A stretch of 41,190 nt of DNA from Neosynechococcus sphagnicola sy1. Its GTDB lineage: Bacteria; Cyanobacteriota; Cyanobacteriia; Neosynechococcales; Neosynechococcaceae. The first letter of the stretch is position 1. Every line of letters starts with the position of its first letter. A program made the translations under genes and the position numbers. A model generated the notes under the pieces. That model did no database searches, was not told where the DNA came from, and saw only the letters and a program-made list of their open reading frames with translations. Positions 18,451 to 27,613 of this stretch are shown in pieces. The stretch covers positions 1-41,190 of the forward strand of contig NZ_JJML01000008.1 in assembly GCF_000775285.1 (NCBI RefSeq), given 5' to 3'.

Positions 18451-19825
18451 ATGACAGCGGATTCGCGACCGGACTTCCCCATGACGGAGTTAGCCCAGGA
18501 GATCACGGCTGAAGTTCAACGCTTACAAGCCCGGATAGCATCCCTGTTGATCTATCAAGCCGTCCTCAGTGGGGAGGTGGGAACTGCTTTCCAACAGCTA
18601 TTGCAGGCGTTGAGTCAGCCGACAAAGGATGGCATCAACTGCTTACACGCCTATGGGCAATGGTTCTATGCCTTGGCTCAACGGGGTCAAAGTTGGCAGG
18701 AGTATCTGCTCCAGACCCTGCTCAAAACGGAGAACCCCTTCAGCCTCATGGCTCAGCAAGTTGAGTTCGCTCACCTCCCCCAACCTTTGGTTGCGGCTGT
18801 CCGCCATGATCTCCAACAGTTGCAACAACTCTATGTTTGTTCTGGAGATCAATTGAGCCTGTGGGTGCAAGCCCTCAGCGGTGGGGCGATGGCCAGAGGC
18901 CGGTCTTTGACCATCGCCCCCGTCGTTTGGCCGTCGCAGTCATCCTTAACAGCCGCACCGTTCCAGAATCTGGAGGATTGGGCTGCAGGAACGGCGGCTC
19001 TAGCTGCTTACTACCGCCAGCAGGGGACTGGATTGGTGGCTGACTATCGGGCATTGCGCTGGCACGGGGGGTCAACTGGTGGGCATTGCCCATGCCGATG
19101 GGAGTTCTCTGGACGAACTGGTTGGCTATGAAGCGCAGCAGCAGGCACTGCTGAAGAATACCGAATTTTTGCTAGCAGGTTATCCGGCCTTGCACGTTCT
19201 CCTCTATGGCAGTCGGGGATCTGGAAAATCATCCCTGATTAAGGGACTGCTGAATCATTACCGCGATCGCCCCCTACGGTTGATTGAAGTGGCGAAGTCT
19301 GATCTTCAAGACCTGAGTGCCATCGCCAATCGGGTACGGGATCTACCCCAGAAGTTTATTTTATTTGTGGATGACCTCTCCTTTGAAGCCGATGAAGCGG
19401 CCTATAAAGCTCTTAAAGTTGTCCTGGAGGGGAGTCTGACGGCACGGCCCCAGAATCTGGTGGTCTATGCCACCTCTAACCGCCGCCACTTGATTCGAGA
19501 GTTTTTGGGCGATCGCCCCCGACCCCAAGAAGGCGAAGAAGTCCATGCTTGGGATACGGTACAGGAGAAGCTCTCCCTGAGCGATCGCTTTGGCCTCACC
19601 CTGACCTTTATCCCGGCGGATCAGACCACCTACCTGAGGATGGTGCAGCACTTGGCAGCCCAAGCCGAGATTCCTCTGAGTTCCCCAGAACTGACCGATC
19701 GCGCCCTGCAATGGGCAACCCGGCACAATGGCCGCTCAGGGCGGACGGCACGGCAATTTATTGACTTTCTGCGGGCAGATCTAGCAATTTATGGAAATTC
19801 TCTCGGTCAGTCTCAGGCACTTTAA
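18451..19825 (+). CDS. DUF815 family AAA+ ATPase (one frameshift)
   Basis: The protein belongs to the DUF815 (COG2607) ATPases, whose function is not established. An N-terminal helical region of about 200 residues precedes the ATPase module, which has Walker A GSRGSGKSSLIKGLL, Walker B FILFVDDLSFE and a sensor-like stretch LVVYATSNRRHLIREFL. The N-terminal half and the ATPase are in different frames. The shift is at a six-base G run (19066-19071). With five Gs the protein reads RWHGGQLVGIAHADGSSLDE, about 457 residues in total. The start could be the ATG at 18451 or 18481; a GTG at 18391 also exists. Its 3' end overlaps the start of the SbcC-like gene by 35 bases in another frame, suggesting coupled translation. 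Confidence 0.82.
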
Positions 19826-22551
19826 GTCCCACCGCGATCGCCAGTTTGAATTTCAACCCGGCACCAATGCCATTTGTGGCGAAAATGGTGCTGGAAAAAC
19901 CAGCATTCTGGAGGCGATCGCCTGGGTGTTGTTTAACTACACGGGGGCGTATCGCAAGGAAGACCTGATCTACAACGGGGCTAAAAGTGCTCAGGTGACC
20001 GTGCGGCTGATTGCCAGTGATGACCGCACCTATGAAGTCAGCCGTTGTACCCGTGCGGGTTATACCATTTATGATCCCCAGGTACAGGCAAAGCTGGAGT
20101 ATGCCCGAATTGATGACGAGGTGATGCCCTGGCTACGACAGCAGTTAGGGGTGGCTCCCGGCACCGATCTGGCGAAACTGTTTGCCAACACCATTGGCAT
20201 TCCCCAAGGCACCTTGACCGCTGATTTTCTCAAGGCGGCGGAAGAACGCCGCCGGATTTTTTGATGTGATCTTGAAGGTGGAAGAATATCGTCAAGTTGC
20301 CAAGGACTCCCTGCAACTGGAAAAATTTGCCGAAACCCAGGTGCGGGATCTGAAGGCAGAGATGGGTCGCTATCAGCGGGATTTACTGGCGTTGCCGGAT
20401 CTGCAACAGCGCCATCAAACCCAGGCAGCGGCGATCGCCCAGGACACTGCCCAGCTGCAACAGCTTCAGACCCAACTGGTGCAGTTACAAACCCAAAAAG
20501 ACCAACTGACGGTACAGCAGCAACAGATCCGAGGGCTGGAAACCCAGTTACAGACCCTCCAGGCTCAAATCAATGCCCAACATCAGCATCAACAATTACT
20601 GGAGCAGGCCGTCCAGCGATCGCAACAAGCGGTGCAAATCTGTGCTGCCCAAGGCGACAGCTACACCCAATTTCTCCAAGCAGAGACGACGAGCCAACAC
20701 CTAGAGCAACAGCGCCAAGAGCAACAACGGTTGCTGCAACAACGCCACGAGCAGCAGCAACGCCTAAGCGCCCAGCAACAGGAACTGACACGAGTGACGG
20801 TGCAACTAGAGGCGTTCTCGGCAGCTCAAGAGCAGATTGCCCAATTACAACCTCTGATACAGCAGCAAGCAGAACTGGAACAGCAACAACTGGCTCTAGA
20901 GGAACAATTACAATCCTTACTACCCTTGAAGCAGGAGCAGCAAACGCTCCTGCAAACCATCCCTCGGCTGCAAACCAATCTGGCGGCGATCGCCCCGGAA
21001 ATTAGCCGTATTCAAGCCCTTGAAGCCGTCCTACGAGCAATTCCCGATCAAGAACACCAGCGGGATCGGCTGCAAGCCCAGATCAGCCGTCTTCAGGCTG
21101 CCCAAGCCGTTGAGGCAGACTTACAACAAATGCTGGCTCAGTCCACTCCAGACTGCGATCACCATCAAGAACAGGTGGCTGTAGCCCTAGAAACCCTGGA
21201 ACAGCTGCGGCAATCCCTCCCTTTAGGCGTCACTGATGCTATTCCCCGCCTCCAGGCGTTGCTCCAGTCTGGGGTAACCTTACATCGTCAGGTACTGGCC
21301 CGTTTGCAAACCCTGCTGTCGGATCTGGGGCAACAAACCGATCCCCTGCACCTCGATCGCCAGTTGCAAGATCTTCAGCAACAGCTTGAGATCACTTATC
21401 AACAGCGGGTTGAATTTCAGACCTTAGCCCTGAAAGTTTCCCAACAATCCCAGTGGCAACTAGAACTGGAGACCCAGCAAGCCCGGTTGCAGGCCATTGC
21501 CAGGGAACTGGAGCCAGAACCCCTTTGGCAGCAACAGCGATCACACTTGCTCACCGCCCTAGCAGACTTGGACAATCCCCGCAGTCGCGGGCAAATCCTC
21601 ACCACCCAACTGCAACAGCAGCCCCAGCTTCAAAGCACCCACGTGCAGTTGACCCAAACCCAGCGCCATCTAGAGCAGACCCTCACGGAGCTAGCAATCC
21701 AGTTGGCAACCTTTGCAGGCTTGGAGGCGCAATTGCAGCAGCAGCGAGAATTGCGGCAGCAACATCGGTCGGGCTATGAAGCCTATTTACAGGCGCAGCC
21801 AGAAGCAAATCAACTCCCAGAACGGCAGTCTGACTTGGCGGCAGCGATTCAAACCCTCCAAACACTGACCCAGGATCGCGATCAGCTTCAAACCGACTGT
21901 GAGCGTCAATTGCAGCAGTATGATCCTCAGCAAGCTCACACGGTAGAAACCACCTATAACCAGACCCGCGATCAGGTGCAACACCTCGGAGGAGGATTAC
22001 CCGAAAAGCAGAAACTCTTAGCGGAATTAGCCTCCCAACTAGCCCATCTACATACCCTGGCTCAGACCTGCGATCGCACCCAGGCACAACTCCAGGAAGC
22101 CGAAACCATTGCCCAGTTCATTCAATTTGCTCGCAAAGCCTATAAAGAAGCCGGGCCTCGGATGACAGAACGCTATGTGCGTCAGATCTCTTGGGAAGCT
22201 GATAAATTGTTTCGCGAGTTACTGAATCGCCCCAATGTCTCCCTGGAATGGACGGGGGATTATGAAATTTTGGTGCGAGAAGCCGCCCACACCCGCCGGT
22301 TTATTAACCTGTCTGGGGGGGAACAGATGTGTGCAGCTCTGGCGGTGCGCTTGGCCTTACTGAAGGTGCTCGCCAATATTGATATTGCCTTCTTTGATGA
22401 ACCTACCACCAATATGGATCGGGTGCGGCGCGAACAATTAGCCGCTGCGATCGCTCAGATTCGCAACTTTCGGCAGTTATTTGTCATCAGTCATGATGAC
22501 ACCTTTGAACAAGTGACTGAAAACATCATCCTCGTTGAGCGAGAGGTATAG
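19791..22551 (+). CDS. SbcC/Rad50-like coiled-coil ATPase without a CxxC zinc hook (one frameshift)
   Basis: The protein is an SMC-like ATPase of the SbcC/Rad50 group, which with an SbcD/Mre11 nuclease processes DNA ends and hairpins. The N-terminal lobe has Walker A GENGAGKTSIL (residues 30-40). The C-terminal lobe has the signature LSGGEQMCAALAV and Walker B IDIAFFDEPTTNMD, then a switch His in FVISHDD. Between them are about 600 residues of very Gln- and Leu-rich coiled coil. None of the cysteines forms a CxxC pair; the nearest mid-coil feature is PDCDHH. The frame is broken at a T6 run (20257-20262). With five Ts it reads ERRRIFDVILKVEEYRQVAK, about 919 residues. No SbcD gene is adjacent; the partner in the operon is the DUF815 ATPase. 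Confidence 0.85.
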
Positions 22552-22595
22552 CAATCAGGCGGCAATGCTCCGAGCTTGGAAACCGCCAACCTCCC

Positions 22596-22919
22596 TTAAC
22601 GCCACAACTTATTTTCCAGATCCCGAACCTGGCGCTCTAGACGGTCAATCCGGCCCCGCAGCTCATCCATTTCTGCCTGTCGGGGTACCCCTAATTCTTG
22701 CAAGACATCCCGTAATTGCCGTTGGACTTGGAATTCCAAATTCCCAGATTCAGTCTTGAGTTGCTGCATCAAATCATCGACAAAAGCTTTAGCCTGCTCA
22801 GGGTTGAGTTTTCCTTCCCGAACCCACTCGTCGCTAACTGCCCGCAATTTATCGGCAACGAGGGAGGTGGTGCCAATGCCAATCATGAGTAGCTGCTTGA
22901 GTAGATTATTATTATCCAT
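22596..22919 (-). CDS. Phasin-like small helical protein
   Basis: The 107-residue protein is nearly all helix. It starts with a hydrophobic patch (NLLKQLLMIGIGTTSLVADK), continues with an EGKLNPEQAKAFVDDLMQQL stretch, and ends in a heptad-like coiled coil (MDELRGRIDRLERQVRDLEN). This pattern fits the phasin/PhaF-like family associated with polyhydroxyalkanoate granules, which in cyanobacteria is often annotated from sequence only. No PHA synthase gene is in the window. It is convergent with the SbcC-like gene and divergent from folA (181-base spacer). Confidence 0.65.
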   Translation of the reverse strand: MDNNNLLKQLLMIGIGTTSLVADKLRAVSDEWVREGKLNPEQAKAFVDDLMQQLKTESGNLEFQVQRQLRDVLQELGVPRQAEMDELRGRIDRLERQVRDLENKLWR

Positions 22920-23100
22920 GCTGGCTCCTGTCCTTTATACCGGAATGATTTGCTTCCCCATTTCGTTGTCGTGGAAGCTCTTGGCTTTTTCTCAGCTTTG
23001 TATCGTTTCTGATGCCAAGCCTTGACTCTATTCTGACAAATATCCCAGGTTGCTCTCTGAATCCTGCCACCTCCTTCGCGATCGCCGAGAATGAACGGTT

Positions 23101-23664
23101 ATGACTCTCCCCCCACCCCATCCATCTCCCGAAGTGATCATCATTGCCGCCCTGGCTGTGGGTAACCGGGTCATCGGCAGCCAGGGTAAAGTCCCCTGGT
23201 GTCTACCCGAGGACTCCCAGAGATTTCAACAACTCACCCTCGGGCACACCGTGATTATGGGACGCCACACCTGGGAATTGGATCTTGAAAGGTGTCCCCT
23301 GCCCCAGCGTCGTAATATTGTGGTCTCCACCTCCTTAACGCCAGAAACCTTGTCCCCGTCCTGTACATCGGTGGGGACGGAGCTACAGTTGGCTGCTTCC
23401 CTAGATGAGGCGTTACAACTGGCAAAGGATGCAGACAAGATCTTCATTGTTGGAGGCGCAGCCCTCTACACCGCAGCGCTACCGGTTGCCGATACCCTAG
23501 ATCTAACCTTGGTAGAAGGAACCCACCGTGGGGATACCTTTTTCCCCGACTATGAAGCGTTGTTGGGCAAAGAATTTACCTTGGTCAACCAAGTAAGTTG
23601 CTCGGGCTACCGCTTTGAGACCTATCGCCGCCACTGGCCCCCCAATGGGTTGCCATCCAGTTAA
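23101..23664 (+). CDS. folA: Dihydrofolate reductase
   Basis: The enzyme reduces dihydrofolate to tetrahydrofolate with NADPH. The 187-residue protein carries the family motifs in order: IIAALAVGNRVIGSQGKVPW, LPEDSQRFQQLTLGHTVIMG with RHTWE, the strand NIVVST, and FIVGGAALYTAALPVADTL near the C-terminus. Asp or Glu in the LPED segment is the expected substrate-binding acid. The last 80 bases overlap the 3' end of the convergent alpha/beta hydrolase gene. The gene is intact. Folate reductase is patchily distributed in cyanobacteria, many of which rely on ThyX. Confidence 0.9.
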   Translation: MTLPPPHPSPEVIIIAALAVGNRVIGSQGKVPWCLPEDSQRFQQLTLGHTVIMGRHTWELDLERCPLPQRRNIVVSTSLTPETLSPSCTSVGTELQLAASLDEALQLAKDADKIFIVGGAALYTAALPVADTLDLTLVEGTHRGDTFFPDYEALLGKEFTLVNQVSCSGYRFETYRRHWPPNGLPSS

Positions 23665-24587
23665 GTAGTAACTGATTCACCTGTTCTGGAGATTCATCGT
23701 GGGGACAGTGTCCGACCGTTGCCAGTTCCACGAGTTGAAGTTGGGCGTTATAACGGCAAAAGAGGGGTGCCAGGGTGGAGGGTACCAGTCGATCCTGCTG
23801 TCCCCAAATCAGCAATAAGGGCATCTGTAACCGAGGTAAGCGCACCGTAGCCGCCGCCGCTGGATCTGAGGAACGAGATTGGGTCATGGCTGCTAGAGCA
23901 CGGGCAGCTCCCCGATCATAGGCAGGAGCCGAGAGAATCTCAACCAGTTCATCCGTGACAGCTTCGGGGTTGGTGTAGGCTTGTTTGGCCCAAAAGCCGA
24001 TGATCGCAGGTTGGCGAATCCAGCCAAAGAAGGGGTTGAAAATGGGGGGTAGGGTCAGCAAGCTACCCAAAAGATGGAGAACAGGGCGCAGGACATAATT
24101 CACCGGGGCGATCGCCCGTTGACACCACTGGGGCCACGTTGATGTCAGCACCGATGCATCGGGGAGATTCAGCATGGCCACCCCAGCAACTATTTCCGGA
24201 TGGGTAGCGGCCACCTCTAAACAGACGAGGGAGCCTAGAGAGTTACCCACCAGAACCACGGGTTGGCGAATAAACGTCTGCCAAAAGTCATAAACTTGCT
24301 CCCCCCAGAGTGCGACCTGGTACGCAGTCTGAACCTTCTCAGATCCGCCAAAACCTAGAAGATCTAAGGCATAAACTAGATGATGCTGCCCCAAAACCGG
24401 CAGGTTATGCCGCCAGTGTCCCAGGGAAGCTCCAAAACCATGCACCAGGATGATAGGCGGGGCAGATGCACTCGGTTGCGGCGAACGGATGTAGGTGTAA
24501 CGAGTTTGCCAACCTCGCCAAATCCAGTCTCGCTGATGACCGACCCGCTGTTGCCAGGGGGGGCGGGCTAGTCACACCTAGCTCCAT
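23585..24587 (-). CDS. Alpha/beta hydrolase (one frameshift near the 5' end)
   Basis: The protein is an alpha/beta-fold hydrolase of unknown substrate. The oxyanion-hole motif is ILVHGFGAS, the nucleophile elbow is VLVGNSLGSLV, the acid is likely Asp in LIWGQQDRLVP, and the catalytic His is in VGHCPHDESPE. The frame is open far upstream of the first in-frame Met and reads RDWIWRGWQTRYTYIRSP, a pattern common in cyanobacterial homologues. It meets a stop just before a C7 run on the coding strand (24557-24563 as G7). With six Cs it joins an ATG at 24587 (MELGVTSPPPWQQRVGHQRD), giving about 333 residues. The C-terminal tail beyond LLLNWMATHW overlaps folA and may be an extension past the usual stop. 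Confidence 0.85.
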
Positions 24588-24642
24588 TGACGGTGTACTC
24601 AAGGGTTCATGAGGGGGATTGCGATCGCCCCCATCCTAGCAA

Positions 24643-25644
24643 TCAAAGGTGGATCTGTTTCAGATGAGTCCGAGGGTGAAAGGTGCGATTCGCCTGGATG
24701 GTTTCGTAGGCTACTCGTTCAACAGAACTTAATTCCTTGGGAGCCAGAATCACAATCCGTACCAGTTGATCTCCCCGTCCATCTTTGGGACGCGGCCAGC
24801 CCTTCCCGCGTAACCGCAGAGATTGACCCGAACGAATTCCGGCTGGAACCTGCATTTTCACTATGCCATCTGGCGTTGGGATCTCCACTTGCGCGCCCAA
24901 GACGGCTTCGTCAGGGGTAATGGGGACTTCACAAACCAGGGTGTCAGCCTCAAATTGGAAAAAGGCATGGGGCTGAATCTGCACCATCAGGTATAAATCT
25001 CCGCGTTGATGAGTGTATGGATCTGATGCGCCCTTGCCACGCACTCGAATTCGACTTCCCGGTTTGGCTCCGGGGGGAATGCGAACTTCAATACTCTCAT
25101 TACCCAAATCTAGGCGCTTTTGCACCCCATGAAAGGCTTCCGCGAGGCTAAGGGCCAGGGAGGCTTCCCGATCCAGCACCGAGATGCCCATGCGATCTTC
25201 ATACCCAGAGAAGCCCCCAAACCCTGAACCCGTAGGCTGCGGAGTGCGGTAGGCGTGACTCCGTTGACCAGGGCTGGGGCCGGGACTTCCAAAGCGCCCT
25301 AATAACTGATTGATGAACTCGTCGAAGTTGGCATACTGACCAAACTCCAGATTCTCAAAATCCACCCCCGCTCCTGGCTGGGACGACCAAGGGGTTCCCC
25401 CCTGATCCGCTTGCTTCCAGTAGCGCCCAAATTGATCGTACTTTTGTCGCTTTTCTGGATCGGAAAGGACTTCGTAGGCTTCATTAACTGTTTTAAATTG
25501 GGTCTCAGCTTCCTGATCTCCCGGATTCATATCAGGATGATACTTGCGTGCCAGCCGCCGATACGCTTGTTTGATTTCATCCATATGGGCGGTCTTACCG
25601 ACACCCAAAATGGCATAGTAATCCTTGAAGTCAGTTGCAGCCAT
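24643..25644 (-). CDS. DnaJ/CbpA-like J-domain co-chaperone (no zinc finger)
   Basis: The 333-residue protein stimulates a DnaK partner and binds clients. The J-domain (residues about 5-75) has the essential HPD in RKYHPDMNPG and ends DPEKRQKYDQFG. A Gly-rich linker follows (about 80-150), then two C-terminal beta-barrel domains (IRVRGKG and LRLRGKGWPRPKDGRGDQLV). The CxxCxGxG zinc-finger repeats are absent, so it is a type II/CbpA-like DnaJ. It lies downstream of hsp20 on the same strand, separated by 299 bases holding two inverted repeats, so the two chaperones probably have separate transcripts. Confidence 0.9.
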   Translation of the reverse strand: MAATDFKDYYAILGVGKTAHMDEIKQAYRRLARKYHPDMNPGDQEAETQFKTVNEAYEVLSDPEKRQKYDQFGRYWKQADQGGTPWSSQPGAGVDFENLEFGQYANFDEFINQLLGRFGSPGPSPGQRSHAYRTPQPTGSGFGGFSGYEDRMGISVLDREASLALSLAEAFHGVQKRLDLGNESIEVRIPPGAKPGSRIRVRGKGASDPYTHQRGDLYLMVQIQPHAFFQFEADTLVCEVPITPDEAVLGAQVEIPTPDGIVKMQVPAGIRSGQSLRLRGKGWPRPKDGRGDQLVRIVILAPKELSSVERVAYETIQANRTFHPRTHLKQIHL

Positions 25645-25794
25645 TGTGCGTCGATTCGTTCCTTAACTCTATAAAAAGTTTAAATAAAGATTCTGGGAAA
25701 AATCATTCAGAGCAAGAACTTTGTCAATAAACTATCCTACCCTGAACTTTCTCCCTTGAGCCGCCGCAGCCTCAAGGCGATATATAGTAGCGCT

Positions 25795-25832
25795 GGTCAG
25801 ACAGATTAGAACCCGAATCAGACTGTCTGACC
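25795..25832. repeat. Perfect 10-bp inverted repeat upstream of the DnaJ-like gene
   Basis: GGTCAGACAG at 25795-25804 is the exact complement of CTGTCTGACC at 25823-25832, with an 18-base spacer. It lies about 150 bases upstream of the chaperone start on the minus strand, where an operator could sit. It does not match the CIRCE heat-shock element. Confidence 0.5.
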
Positions 25833-25857
25833 CCGATTCTGGGAAACTGCCTGACAC

Positions 25858-25889
25858 GCCATTGCCACAAAAAAGTTTGTGGCAATGGC
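25858..25889 (-). terminator. Strong 14-bp hairpin after hsp20, likely terminator
   Basis: GCCATTGCCACAAA (25858-25871) pairs perfectly with TTTGTGGCAATGGC (25876-25889) around a 4-base loop. It begins 55 bases after the hsp20 stop in the direction of transcription. There is no clean T-run after the stem, so it may act as a 3'-stabilising structure instead of, or as well as, a terminator. Confidence 0.6.
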
Positions 25890-25943
25890 TATATCTCCTC
25901 TATGAGCGGCTGTTAGTCTAGCCTCACAGCCAGTTGATCGGTG

Positions 25944-26372
25944 CTAAGACACCGCTACTTTCACCACTTTGTTTCGATCTTCCTCTGCTTTCGGCAGGGT
26001 CAGTCGCAGGATGCCATCCTTGTATTCAGCTTCAACAGCAGTATTTTGCACCCGTGCTGGCAGTGGAATTACCCGTTGGAAGCGACCGTACCGGAACTCC
26101 GTGCGGAAGAGTCCGTTTTCTTCGGTCCGGCTTTCAGACTTGCGTTCGCCACTGACAGAAACCGTGTCAGCGCTGACTTGGATGTCTAGATCTTTGGTTT
26201 CCATCCCCGGTACCTCTAAGCTCAGATGAAGTGCTTCTGGCGTATCTTCAATCTCAGCGGAGGGGGCAAAGGTAATGCCATCCGTACCAGGGGCGAGGGT
26301 GTCAAATAGACGATTCATCTCCCGTTGCAGGGTTTCGACTTCACGGAAGGGTTGCCAACGAATCAGTGCCAT
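25944..26372 (-). CDS. hspA: Small heat-shock protein Hsp20
   Basis: The 142-residue protein is an ATP-independent holdase that binds unfolding proteins and, in cyanobacteria, also membranes. The N-terminal arm MALIRWQPFREVETLQREMN is the typical bacterial start. The alpha-crystallin domain spans about residues 38-130, with LSLEVPGMETKDLDI, FRTEFRYGRFQRVIPLP and the signature AEYKDGILRLTLPKAEE. The short C-terminal tail has VVKVAVS in the position of the IxI anchor. A good ribosome-binding site (AAGGAG) lies 10 bases before the ATG. The gene is intact. A following hairpin and the DnaJ-like gene on the same strand suggest a stress-response locus. Confidence 0.95.
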   Translation of the reverse strand: MALIRWQPFREVETLQREMNRLFDTLAPGTDGITFAPSAEIEDTPEALHLSLEVPGMETKDLDIQVSADTVSVSGERKSESRTEENGLFRTEFRYGRFQRVIPLPARVQNTAVEAEYKDGILRLTLPKAEEDRNKVVKVAVS

Positions 26373-26382
26373 ACTCTCTGAT

Positions 26383-26388
26383 CTCCTT
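26383..26388 (-). promoter_or_regulatory. Ribosome-binding site of hsp20
   Basis: The minus-strand sequence AAGGAG is ten bases upstream of the ATG at 26372. It is one of the few canonical Shine-Dalgarno sites in the window and fixes this start. Confidence 0.7.
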
Positions 26389-26659
26389 GAAATCTACCGT
26401 GCCCAGTATCATGGGGAATGAGATCTGAGCACACTTTTAGGCTAACAGCGCCCTGGGATCCAGGTGGTTCGGTTCCTGCACACGTAAATGGGGGCGATTC
26501 CCGTACCCCTTGGCTCAATCCTCAACCTCTATGCTCCCTGCTAGCCTGTTTAGGGAATGGTGATGATGGGGTTGGGAATGTTTACGAGTCGGTGGGGACT
26601 GCATCCGAATGCTTGGAAATTCTGGAATTTAACTTGAAAACCGTTTACCACCTTCTGTG

Positions 26660-27268
26660 ATGCCGAAATTTGATGACCAGATAGAAACTGTTTATGCCAG
26701 CGATCGCAACCTATGGCGAGAATGGTTGGCAGAGCATCATCTGATCTCCCCTGGCATCTGGTTAATTTATTACAAAGTCAAAAGTGGTAAACCCAGTGTT
26801 CAATACAGTGAAGCAGTTATGGAAGCCTTATGCTTTGGCTGGATTGACAGTAAGGTTAAAACATTGGATCAAGAACGATATCAGCAAATCTTTACACCTA
26901 GAAAACCTAAAAGTGTATGGTCAAAGTTAAATAAACAATATATAGAACAACTGATTGAGCAAGGTTTAATGACTGAAGCAGGCATTGAAAAAATTAACAC
27001 CGCTAAACAAGATGGTTCCTGGACTGCGTTAGATGCGATTGAAGCATTAATCATGCCAACAGATTTAACGCAAGCTCTCGAAACAGATGGAACAGCTAAA
27101 AAGAATTTTGAGGCATTCAATAATTCAACCAAGAAACATATTCTTTTTTGGATTGATAGTGCCAAACGTCCAGAGACAAGGTTTAAAAGAATTGACCAAA
27201 CTGTAAAATCAGCAGCTCAAAACAAAAATCCTCTGGAGCGTCGGGCTACTCTAAATTCCCTGCCTTGA
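26660..27268 (+). CDS. YdeI/OmdA family protein
   Basis: The 202-residue protein belongs to the YdeI family (bacteriocin-protection or OmpD-associated proteins), of poorly defined biochemical role. Diagnostic stretches are LWREWLAEHHLISPGIWLIY, EAVMEALCFGWIDSKVK and FTPRKPKSVWSKLNKQYI, with AAQNKNPLERR near the end. The ATG at 26660 is chosen over the GTG immediately before it. The gene is visibly richer in A and T than its neighbours, with AAA, TTA and ATT codons prominent. That suggests relatively recent transfer. Its last 23 bases overlap the 3' end of a convergent gene remnant. Confidence 0.85.
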   Translation: MPKFDDQIETVYASDRNLWREWLAEHHLISPGIWLIYYKVKSGKPSVQYSEAVMEALCFGWIDSKVKTLDQERYQQIFTPRKPKSVWSKLNKQYIEQLIEQGLMTEAGIEKINTAKQDGSWTALDAIEALIMPTDLTQALETDGTAKKNFEAFNNSTKKHILFWIDSAKRPETRFKRIDQTVKSAAQNKNPLERRATLNSLP

Positions 27269-27602
27269 TCAATCCCATCAGTTTGTATTTGCGGCCATGG
27301 GTAGACATCAACTGGGCGCGATAACACTGCCATTCAGCTTGCTGCCCAGACTGAATATAGGCTGTCCGCATATAGGCTGTCCGCGCTTGACGCAACCATT
27401 CTACGGCGGTCTGATAAGCCACGGCTTTACCGCGATCCATAATATCTTCCGCTTGACGACGGACTGTTTGAATGAGCCATTCCGGTCGGTAGGGGATGGC
27501 TGCCTCTATTAGCTGATAGCCTATTTCCCTTGGCAGGGTAAGCAGAACATCCACCGCGCAGGACTAACATAGTAACGCATCTAACCTCGTAGCGATCGAT
27601 AC
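27246..27602 (-). pseudogene. C-terminal remnant of a SWIM-zinc-finger-associated protein
   Basis: The 102-codon frame 27246-27554 (GTG start) resembles the C-terminal end of long cyanobacterial SWIM zinc-finger-associated proteins: LIEAAIPYRPEWLIQTVRRQ, AEDIMDRGKAVAYQTAVEWL and HGRKYKLMGLIKAG. A neighbouring frame just upstream (IDRYEVRCVTMLVLRG, to about 27602) looks like more of the same protein, so a frameshift near 27555 is likely. Beyond 27602 the similarity stops and the debranching-enzyme gene begins on the other strand. The N-terminal part, including any SWIM domain, is absent. I read it as a truncated gene; a small expressed protein is possible but has no good ribosome-binding site. 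Confidence 0.5.
27356..27385. repeat. Two tandem copies of a 15-bp unit
   Basis: TATAGGCTGTCCGCA (27356-27370) is followed directly by TATAGGCTGTCCGCG (27371-27385). The duplication keeps the frame and gives the repeated residues RTAYM/RTAYI in the minus-strand remnant. Confidence 0.85.
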
Positions 27603-27613
27603 AGGGGGCAGTT

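Noticed and set aside
19066-20262. Programmed ribosomal frameshifting in the DUF815 and SbcC-like genes
   Set aside because: The shifts sit in plain homopolymers without slippery-site and pseudoknot context, and the same +1 pattern occurs in many unrelated genes of the window.
25645-26420. CIRCE heat-shock operator near hsp20 or the DnaJ-like gene
   Set aside because: The TTAGCACTC/GAGTGCTAA pair is absent; the inverted repeats present have other sequences.
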